Positions 26,416 to 32,694 of a DNA stretch of 32,694 nt are shown one piece after another. Source of the DNA: Gammaproteobacteria bacterium. Lineage in GTDB: Bacteria > Pseudomonadota > Gammaproteobacteria > SZUA-229. The position numbers and the translations under genes were made by a program. How positions within the stretch are numbered: position 1 is the stretch's first letter; every line of letters starts with the position of its first letter. The notes beneath the pieces are model-generated. The model was not told the origin of the DNA, made no database searches, and saw only the letters and a program-made list of their open reading frames with translations. The stretch spans positions 1 to 32,694 of the forward strand of contig WFOC01000007.1 of assembly GCA_015488295.1 (NCBI GenBank), read 5' to 3'.

Positions 26416-26523
26416 TTGTGTTGCTGTTCGGTGTCGGGAGGTCTTGTGATTAACCGGGATTAAAACTGGTGAGATTTCAGGTTTACGGGGCAGATTTTGC
26501 ATCACGGTATTTCTGCAAAAGGC

Positions 26524-26582
26524 TTGCAAAAATGTAACTAATTGGTTAATATTTTGCAAAATATAACTAATTAGTTTATTTA
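26524..26582 (+). promoter_or_regulatory. Predicted promoter with two TetR-type operators
   Basis: Two palindromes, AACTAATTGGTT (26536-26547) and the perfect AACTAATTAGTT (26565-26576), have centres 29 bases apart. Each follows a TTGCAA hexamer (26524-26529 and 26554-26559). TTGCAA-N17-TAATAT (26524-26552) is a good sigma-70 promoter, with the first palindrome in the spacer. The TetR protein encoded in the same operon is the natural candidate to bind here. Confidence 0.65.
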
Positions 26583-26598
26583 TTCGGGCGATGAACAG

Positions 26599-29064
26599 AT
26601 GAAAAAGAAAGATTGGCGAATTCGTAGTGAAGAGAAATTTCAGCATTTCTCGGACATTATTTACGACAATAAATTTAAAACCCTGTTTGCTGTTCTGGCG
26701 GTGGTTATCGGCCTTGCCAGTAATTTGCCGAATATAACATTTGATACTTCAACAGAAGGTTTTCTGTACAAGGACGACCCACAAATTCTGGCATATAATG
26801 ATTTCAGAAATCAGTTTGGCCGTGATGAAAAAATTATTATCGCGCTTAAAACAAAGGATGTATTCAAGCCGGAATTTTTAAAGACCCTGTTCACGCTGCA
26901 TGATGATATTGCGCAAAACGCGCCTTATATCAAAGAGGTGAACTCTCTGAAAAATGCGCGCAAAACGACAGGCAATGAAGATGAGCTGATCGTTGAAGAC
27001 CTGTTCGAAGATGGTATTCCCGCTGATGCCGGGCAGCTGGAAGAGATTAAAAAGTTTGCTCTGAGCAATCCAGTTTATGAAAACCTGTATCTCAGTGAAG
27101 ACGCAAGTTTCACTACCATTATGATCACGACGCAGACCTACACTTCTATCGGTGTTGTTGCTGAAACTGAAAGTGAGATGCTGGAAAGCGGTTTTGATGA
27201 TGCCGGTTTTGATGAGCCGTCACATGCAGTGGTTGATCAATCGGCCTCGAATAGCGTGGCAGCGGAAGAGCGTGAGTTCATTAATGTTCTCGAGACCAAT
27301 GAATTAATTGCCAGCATCGAAAAGATTCTGAAAAAATATCAGAACGACGATATAAAAATTTATATTGCCGGCTCACCCATTGTCACAAAAAATTTACAGT
27401 CCTCATTGATCAGTGATATGTCGACTTTTATTTTGTACGTGATTATCACTATCGCGATATTGCTGCTGGTCATGTTTAAGCGTGTCAGCGGTATTTTGCT
27501 GCCATTGTTCGTTGTTGTTTTAACCCTGCTTTCCACTGTTGGTTCGATGTCGCTGGCAGGAGCACCGATCACTGCGATGACGCAAATCCTGCCATCGTTA
27601 TTACTGGCAGTCGGTGTCGGTGCCTCGGTACATCTGCTGGCGATGTTTTATAAAAAGTATGATGAAGTCAAAGATAAAAAAGTTGCCATTGCATATGCGC
27701 TGGGGCATTCGGGGCTGGCAATTTTCATGACATCATTGACCACTGCCGCGTCACTGGCTTCGTTTTCATTTTCTGATATTGCACCGGTTGCCAATCTCGG
27801 TATTTTTTCAGCGCTGGGTGTCAGCTATCAGCTAATGTTGACGCTGATTTTTCTGCCAGCGCTTATCAGTCTGCTACCGATAAAAGCACGGCAGCATTCG
27901 ATTGATGAAAAGCCCATGCTGCTGGATCGTCTGGTGCATGGTATCGGTGTTTTCTCAATTACCTATCCCAGGTCAATCGTCAGTGTGGCCGCGATGATTA
28001 TTATCGTATCGTTTTCGCTGGCTGCCAGTATGCAGTTTTCGCATAACCCGCTGCACTGGTTTGCCGCAGATAATGAAGTGCGTATAAATACTGAAATCAT
28101 TGATAAAGAACTGAAAGGCTCGATTACCATCGAGGTGGTTCTGGACACGCAGAAAGAAAACGGTGTTTACGAACCGGCATTCCTGAATACTATCGAACAG
28201 GTAACGCAAAAAATATACACCTATAAAGGCGAGAATTATTTCATCGGAAAGATCGTATCGATCAATGATGTTATTAAAGAGATCAACAAAGCGCTCAATG
28301 AAAACCGGCAGAGTGAATACCGGATTCCGCAGGACAAGGATCTGATCGCGCAGGAGTTTTTACTGTTTGAGAACAGCGGCAGTGATGACCTGGAAGAAAT
28401 TGTTGACTCCCGGTTTTCAAAAACACGGTTGTCAATCAAAGCGCCGTGGGTGGATTCTGTTGAATATGTTGAGCTAATGAATGAACTGGACCTGCTTTTA
28501 AATGATGCTTTTCAAGGTATGGCAACGGTTTCTATTACCGGCACATTACCGATTCTTGCGGATACCATAACCAAGTCGATCAAGAGCAGTATCGAGAGTT
28601 ACATTATTGCATTTGGTGTTATCGCCATCCTGATGATCATTCTTCTTGGCAGCATTAAATTCGGCCTGCTCAGCATGTTCCCTAATCTTACGCCGATAAT
28701 GATTGGTGTGGCATTGATGGTCGTGCTGGATATGCCGCTGGATATGTTCACCATATTGATCGGTGCGATTGCCATTGGTATGGTGGTCGATGATACGGTG
28801 CACTTTATGCATAATTTCAATCGTTATTATGCACAGACAAAAAATGTGGATGAGGCGGTGTTGCTTACCATTAATTCGACCGGGCGTGCGATTTTTATTA
28901 CCTCAATTGTGCTTAGTTCGGGATTTCTGGTTTTCATGTTTGCCAGCATGACAAATCTTTATAACTTTGGTTTGATCACCGGTACGGTGGTGTTGACTGC
29001 GATGCTGGCTGATCTTGTTTTAATCGGCGCGATGATGAAGCTCATTCTCAAGCCGGAAAAATAA
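26599..29064 (+). CDS. MMPL/RND-family transporter
   Basis: Inner-membrane transporter of 821 residues with the two-fold RND plan: TM1 near 27-42, a large periplasmic domain to about 270, helices about 275-425, TM near 457-477, a second periplasmic domain about 480-670, and the final helices to 815. The second half has GMVVDDTVHFMHNFNRY, the MMPL-type signature. The substrate is unknown; relatives move lipids or other hydrophobic molecules. The first periplasmic domain holds an acidic insertion with SGFDDAGFDEPS (197-208) whose SGFD motif recurs in the barrel protein of the same operon. First gene of a five-gene unit, behind a TetR-type operator region. Confidence 0.92.
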   Translation: MKKKDWRIRSEEKFQHFSDIIYDNKFKTLFAVLAVVIGLASNLPNITFDTSTEGFLYKDDPQILAYNDFRNQFGRDEKIIIALKTKDVFKPEFLKTLFTLHDDIAQNAPYIKEVNSLKNARKTTGNEDELIVEDLFEDGIPADAGQLEEIKKFALSNPVYENLYLSEDASFTTIMITTQTYTSIGVVAETESEMLESGFDDAGFDEPSHAVVDQSASNSVAAEEREFINVLETNELIASIEKILKKYQNDDIKIYIAGSPIVTKNLQSSLISDMSTFILYVIITIAILLLVMFKRVSGILLPLFVVVLTLLSTVGSMSLAGAPITAMTQILPSLLLAVGVGASVHLLAMFYKKYDEVKDKKVAIAYALGHSGLAIFMTSLTTAASLASFSFSDIAPVANLGIFSALGVSYQLMLTLIFLPALISLLPIKARQHSIDEKPMLLDRLVHGIGVFSITYPRSIVSVAAMIIIVSFSLAASMQFSHNPLHWFAADNEVRINTEIIDKELKGSITIEVVLDTQKENGVYEPAFLNTIEQVTQKIYTYKGENYFIGKIVSINDVIKEINKALNENRQSEYRIPQDKDLIAQEFLLFENSGSDDLEEIVDSRFSKTRLSIKAPWVDSVEYVELMNELDLLLNDAFQGMATVSITGTLPILADTITKSIKSSIESYIIAFGVIAILMIILLGSIKFGLLSMFPNLTPIMIGVALMVVLDMPLDMFTILIGAIAIGMVVDDTVHFMHNFNRYYAQTKNVDEAVLLTINSTGRAIFITSIVLSSGFLVFMFASMTNLYNFGLITGTVVLTAMLADLVLIGAMMKLILKPEK

Positions 29065-29073
29065 TTGAACGTC

Positions 29074-29685
29074 ATGGCAAAAATAAAAACATCAGAGAAA
29101 ATATTAAAGTGTGCAACCAGGCTGTTTGCGCAGCATGGTTATGATGGCACCATCATGGACGATCTGGCGGAGCAGTGCGGTGTTAACAAGGCCAGCATTT
29201 ATTACCATCACAAAGACAAGGCAACATTGTATGAAAATGCACTTATTGCACTTTTTACACCGATTGCAGATGCAGTTGTTGCAGCAGTGTCGGTGGAAGA
29301 TGATCCGGTAACGCGGCTTGAGTCACATATCCGCATGTTTGCGAGGGCAAGTGCAGATAACCCTTATTTTTCCGCTATTTTAATGCGTGAGCTGGCATCG
29401 GGTGGTGCCAATATGCCAGTGTCTGCGCGCAGGCAGATGGAGCGCGTTCTGGCCTTGCTTGGTGAGACACTGTTGCTTGGTGAGTCGAAAAATATTTTCA
29501 AGCCGGCAGAAACCCTGATTATTCATTTTATGATTGTTGGCACCATTAATCTTTTTGTAACCAGTATTCCGTTCAGAAAATCATTGCCCGGTGCGTCCAG
29601 GGCTGATCAGCGGAAAAATTTTGATATTGAGTCGGCAGCGGCGCAGATATCAAAAATCATTATTGATTCCTTGTTGCTCAAATAA
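29074..29685 (+). CDS. TetR-family transcriptional regulator
   Basis: DNA-binding repressor of about 203 residues. The N-terminus has the TetR helix-turn-helix: ILKCATRLFAQHGYDGTIMDDLAEQCGVNKASIYYHHKDK. The rest is an all-helical ligand-binding domain without a recognised ligand. It starts nine bases after the transporter gene; a TTG at 29065 directly after the transporter stop has a GGA in front and is an alternative start adding three residues. Its place inside the operon suggests it controls its own transcription through the palindromes at 26536-26576. Confidence 0.92.
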   Translation: MAKIKTSEKILKCATRLFAQHGYDGTIMDDLAEQCGVNKASIYYHHKDKATLYENALIALFTPIADAVVAAVSVEDDPVTRLESHIRMFARASADNPYFSAILMRELASGGANMPVSARRQMERVLALLGETLLLGESKNIFKPAETLIIHFMIVGTINLFVTSIPFRKSLPGASRADQRKNFDIESAAAQISKIIIDSLLLK

Positions 29686-29706
29686 TTTTTATTACAGGAG
29701 AAAGCT

Positions 29707-30495
29707 ATGAAAACCAAATTTTTATTTTTGATAAGTATTCTGGTGTTTCCTATGAGTCTGCTTGCCATTACTGCAGATGAAATAGCGAGACAGGTGGATG
29801 AACGTGATGATGGCGATAAATCGGTTTCGACCATGGAAATGATTCTGATTGATAAGCACGGCAATAAACGTGTTCGAAAAATGAAAAACTATTCGATGGA
29901 CAAGGGGCGTGATACACATAGCGTTATTTTTTTCCTGTCCCCGGCGGATGTCAGGAATACTGCGTTTTTAACTTATGACTACCATGATTCCAATAAGGAT
30001 GATGATCAATGGCTGTATCTGCCCGCGCTGAAAAAAACCAAGCGTATCGCTTCCAGCGACAAGAGCAGTTCGTTCATGGGTTCGGATTTTACTTATTCCG
30101 ATATGACTTCGCGTGATGTTGATGATTACAACTACCGTATCGCAAAAGAAACCAGTGTGCGCGGCCACAAGGTATGGGTCATGGAAAGTATTCCAAAAAC
30201 ACAGAAGACCATTGATGAAACCGGTTATATAAAATCTTATATGTTTGTACGGCAGGATAATTTTGTTGTAGTACGCGCACTGCATATCCTCAAAGAACAG
30301 GGCAGGAAGAAATACCTTGATGTGAAAAAACTGGAAAAAATTGATGGCATCTGGGTTGCGACCGAGATCGAGATGAAGACCACAAAAGACAAGAGCACCT
30401 TGCATAGAACGATATTAAAACTTGATGATGTGAAGTTTAATCAGGATCTGGATGATGCCTTCTTTACTGTAAGACGTATTGAGAAAGGAGTGTAA
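29707..30495 (+). CDS. LolA-like periplasmic outer-membrane lipoprotein-sorting protein
   Basis: A 262-residue exported protein. A signal peptide (1-20, cut after SLLA) is followed by a LolA-like fold with TADEIARQVDERDDGDKSVSTMEMILIDKHG and LSPADVRNTAFLTYDYHD, the pattern of proteins annotated as outer membrane lipoprotein-sorting. These usually accompany MMPL/RND transporters and are thought to carry a hydrophobic cargo through the periplasm. An AGGAG ribosome site precedes the ATG. The next gene starts one base after its stop, so the two are translationally linked. Confidence 0.9.
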   Translation: MKTKFLFLISILVFPMSLLAITADEIARQVDERDDGDKSVSTMEMILIDKHGNKRVRKMKNYSMDKGRDTHSVIFFLSPADVRNTAFLTYDYHDSNKDDDQWLYLPALKKTKRIASSDKSSSFMGSDFTYSDMTSRDVDDYNYRIAKETSVRGHKVWVMESIPKTQKTIDETGYIKSYMFVRQDNFVVVRALHILKEQGRKKYLDVKKLEKIDGIWVATEIEMKTTKDKSTLHRTILKLDDVKFNQDLDDAFFTVRRIEKGV

Positions 30496-30496
30496 T

Positions 30497-32026
30497 GTGA
30501 AACCGCTTGCCTGGACACTTTCGTCATGTCTGTTGTTCACCGGTGCTGTTGTCGCCGATGAGCTGGAAGATGCCTTGAGCGGTTTTGATGAGTTTGATAA
30601 AGCACCGGCGGTGGTTCCGGCTGCGACATCGGGCAGTGATTTAAGTGATCTGGATGAAAGTGGTTTTGATACATCGCCTGTTGATCCTGGTGTTTCTGAT
30701 TCAGGTTCTGCATCACAGGAAGAAAAGACTGACTGGTACAGTCTCAGTGGTTACGGTTCTGTTCTTGGTGCATATAATTATGCACAGAAAAGCCAGAGCC
30801 TGGTTGCCCCCGGTGATATGCCAATGGATTTCAGTGGCCTGTCTCGCAGCAGAATAAAAGGCGGCCTGACGCTGGACATGAAACACGGCGACAACTGGCA
30901 GTCCAAATTTGAAGTGGTGGCCTGGTACGATGCTTCATGGTCGATCAACGGCAGGGAAAATTATACTCAGGATGTGCTCGATACTTACGAGTCTTTCGTC
31001 GATCTCAAAGATGCCTATATTCAGGGCTCGCTGACAAAAAACCTGGACCTGAAGTTTGGCCGGCAGATTGTTATCTGGGGAAAATCAGATTCTATCCGCA
31101 TTACCGATGTCATCAACCCGCTGGATAATCGTGAGCCCGGCATGGTGGATATCGAAGACCTGCGGCTGAACGAAACCATGACGCGCCTGGATTATTATTT
31201 TGGTGACTGGGGTTTAAGCGCCATAATTATTCATGAGCCACGACTTGAGATCGAAGCTGGTTTCGGCAGTGACTATCGTCCCAGCGGCATCTTCGGCGAA
31301 CCGATTCCTTACGCCCGCTTTCCTGACCGGGTAGAACCGGACTGGAACCTGGATAACACACAATACGCCATGAGCCTGGATGGCCGCTTTACCGGCTGGG
31401 ACCTGTCTTTATACGCGGCGAATGTTTTTGATAGTCGCTTTGATGTCGAACTTGTTGGTGCCGTGCCGCTGCGTTTTTATGACAAGATTAATATGATCGG
31501 CTTTGCGACCAATGTTGTTTCCGGTGGCTGGTTGCTCAAGACCGAAGCGGCGTTGATTAATGATGTTAATTACCGCAGCAGCGGTAGAAAAAATCGCCTT
31601 GATGCGCTGATTGGTTTTGACTACAGCGGTATCAAGGACACGGTTATTTCACTGGAGCTGGCAAACCGTCACATTTTTGATTATGAAGAAAAAATGCTGA
31701 CACTGACCTTGCAGGAAGCGGCGGCACAAAATACTTTCCCGGATTTTGTTCGTCAGAACAGCGTGCAGGTAGCGCTGCGTACATCGTACAGTTTCGATCA
31801 TGACAATGCCACGGTCACTTATTTGTTGTCACTGGCGGGCGGTGATGGGCCGGGCAGCAGTTTCGATGGCGGCTTTCAGCGGCTGTGGATAGATTACAAA
31901 TACACGGATGCAATATCTTTAAACGCTGGCATTGTTGATTATATCGGCGGTGACAGCCTCATTCCTTTTTACCGTGCTACTGAAGACAATGACCGCGTAT
32001 TTGTCGAAGCGAAGTACAGTTTCTGA
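30497..32026 (+). CDS. Outer-membrane beta-barrel protein (DUF1302-like) of the RND operon
   Basis: Predicted outer-membrane protein of 509 residues. A signal peptide (1-20, cut after VVA) is followed by a low-complexity acidic linker (21-78) with LSGFDEFD (27-34) and DESGFDTS (53-60). The remainder alternates like a beta barrel and ends KYSF, with the C-terminal Phe usual for outer-membrane proteins. It resembles barrels of the DUF1302/alginate-export type. The GTG start is chosen because AAAGGAG (30484-30490) lies six bases before it; the frame extends upstream but into the preceding gene. Likely the outer-membrane partner of the RND transporter and LolA-like protein. Confidence 0.87.
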   Translation: MKPLAWTLSSCLLFTGAVVADELEDALSGFDEFDKAPAVVPAATSGSDLSDLDESGFDTSPVDPGVSDSGSASQEEKTDWYSLSGYGSVLGAYNYAQKSQSLVAPGDMPMDFSGLSRSRIKGGLTLDMKHGDNWQSKFEVVAWYDASWSINGRENYTQDVLDTYESFVDLKDAYIQGSLTKNLDLKFGRQIVIWGKSDSIRITDVINPLDNREPGMVDIEDLRLNETMTRLDYYFGDWGLSAIIIHEPRLEIEAGFGSDYRPSGIFGEPIPYARFPDRVEPDWNLDNTQYAMSLDGRFTGWDLSLYAANVFDSRFDVELVGAVPLRFYDKINMIGFATNVVSGGWLLKTEAALINDVNYRSSGRKNRLDALIGFDYSGIKDTVISLELANRHIFDYEEKMLTLTLQEAAAQNTFPDFVRQNSVQVALRTSYSFDHDNATVTYLLSLAGGDGPGSSFDGGFQRLWIDYKYTDAISLNAGIVDYIGGDSLIPFYRATEDNDRVFVEAKYSF

Positions 32027-32065
32027 GTTGCCCCGGTTTTATTATTTAATTTGAGAGTGCCTGAT

Positions 32066-32518
32066 ATGAAAATACCTTATATTAATAGTCTGTCCCTGAT
32101 GGTTGTTTTTTCAGTTGCCTGTGGACCGTCGTTTGCAGAAACTTCAGAGGAAACCGTTGAGCCGTTGGTATTGCAAAAAATCATGCGTGACATGGGCAGG
32201 AATATGCAGCTTATTGTGGACGGTATTTCACGGGAGGACTGGAAGCAGGTTGAAAAAAATGCCTTGCTGGTGGCCGACCATCCGCAACCACCGTTAAGCG
32301 AAAAAGTGCGAATCATGGCTTTTGCCGGCACCAATATCAGCAAGTTCAAAACGCATGATGGTAAAACACATGATGCGGCACGCACACTTGCCGAATCTGC
32401 TGCGCGTGAAGATGGTTATGCAATCATTGCTGATTTTGCGACGTTGCAAAATAACTGCCTGATGTGTCATCAGCAATTTCGAAAATCATTTGTTGAACAT
32501 TTTTATGCTGAGGATTGA
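32066..32518 (+). CDS. Class II cytochrome c (cytochrome c'/c556-like)
   Basis: Exported 150-residue heme protein. A signal peptide (cut after SFA, about 24) is followed by a four-helix-type sequence with the heme site CLMCHQQFRKSF at 131-142, near the C-terminus as in class II cytochromes c. Met44 or Met47 in the first helix could be the axial ligand, which would favour c556-type electron transfer over gas binding. The ATG at 32066 follows GAGAG; a TTG at 32051 adds five residues. It follows the barrel gene by 39 bases, so it is likely the last gene of the operon, although its link to transport is unclear. Confidence 0.9.
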   Translation: MKIPYINSLSLMVVFSVACGPSFAETSEETVEPLVLQKIMRDMGRNMQLIVDGISREDWKQVEKNALLVADHPQPPLSEKVRIMAFAGTNISKFKTHDGKTHDAARTLAESAAREDGYAIIADFATLQNNCLMCHQQFRKSFVEHFYAED

Positions 32519-32638
32519 GTCAGCATCTGTTTTTGATGGGAGCAAAAATTCCCGCGATGAAATGCCGGACTGGTGTGTGATCGGAAAGCATATCTGGCGT
32601 TGCCTGTCAGGTGACTCTGTCGTGAGATAAGTCCGGCT

Positions 32639-32678
32639 GGGCAGGCACAAAAAAGTGCCCGCCCTGTGGTTTATTTTT
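32639..32678 (+). terminator. Terminator closing the RND operon
   Basis: GGGCAGGCAC (32639-32648) pairs with GTGCCCGCCC (32655-32664) with one mismatch, around an AAAAAA loop. A T-rich run (TTTATTTTTT) follows within a few bases. This would end the five-gene operon and perhaps also a converging gene from the right. Confidence 0.75.
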
Positions 32679-32694
32679 TAGGAATGTACAGATC
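32671..32694 (-). CDS. Possible 3' end of a gene entering from the right
   Basis: On the minus strand the edge reads as codons for DLYIPKK and a TAA stop, directly beside the terminator hairpin. Only seven residues are visible, so this may be chance; the position next to a terminator is the only support. Function cannot be given. Confidence 0.25.
   Translation of the reverse strand, partial: DLYIPKK

Noticed and set aside
32066-32140. Lipoprotein signal in the class II cytochrome
   Set aside because: A Cys follows SVA, but the -3 position is not Leu/Val/Ile; cleavage after SFA fits better.
1-32694. tRNA, rRNA, CRISPR arrays, transposases
   Set aside because: None seen: no regularly spaced direct repeats and no transposase-like proteins in any frame; a tRNA scan was not possible by hand but no cloverleaf was evident in the gaps.

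Overview
The window looks like a piece of a gammaproteobacterial chromosome, with coding sequence of moderate GC and AT-rich intergenic DNA. The strongest taxonomic signal is the divergent rhlB / trxA-rho block, a classic gammaproteobacterial arrangement. An FNR/Anr-type regulator beside a complete cbb3 oxidase cluster points to a microaerobic or facultatively respiring cell. No rRNA, tRNA, CRISPR array or transposase gene was seen. The genus cannot be fixed from sequence reading alone.

Layout, left to right. (1) 210-3026, minus: a membrane-anchored PAS-GGDEF-EAL c-di-GMP protein. (2) 3408-5087, plus: purE-purK. (3) 5246-6520, minus: rhlB; then plus-strand trxA, rho and modABC (molybdate ABC importer) to 11093. 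(4) 11266-12561, minus: purD. (5) 12661-15982, minus: ccoI and ccoS (cbb3 maturation) followed by a zinc-ribbon protein of unknown function. (6) 16130-23543, plus: fnr/anr, a Yip1-like membrane protein, ccoN-ccoO-ccoQ-ccoP, a small membrane protein, ccoG and ccoH. (7) 23572-26350, minus: purH and a GAF-like/GGDEF diguanylate cyclase. (8) 26599-32518, plus: a five-gene unit of MMPL/RND transporter, TetR regulator, LolA-like periplasmic protein, outer-membrane barrel and class II cytochrome c, closed by a hairpin at 32639-32664.

How the parts work together. The cco genes supply the structural subunits (CcoNOQP) and the assembly functions (copper-exporting CcoI, small CcoS, iron-sulfur CcoG, CcoH) of a high-affinity terminal oxidase. 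The adjacent Fe-S regulator is the expected oxygen sensor. An FNR-type box placed at about -41.5 from a TATAAT box lies upstream of the Yip1-like gene, between the regulator and ccoN. Four purine-pathway genes (purE, purK, purD, purH) are scattered as separate units. Two c-di-GMP enzymes lie at separate places. The last operon has the parts of an inner membrane-periplasm-outer membrane export path, with two palindromic operators overlapping its predicted promoter; its substrate is unknown.

The most unusual DNA consists of two related, non-coding inverted-repeat elements between convergent genes (5086-5238 and 11085-11274). The second has perfect 24-bp terminal inverted repeats that supply the stop codons of both modC and purD. 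A third fragment of the same repeat overlaps the start of modA, so modABC is bracketed by copies.
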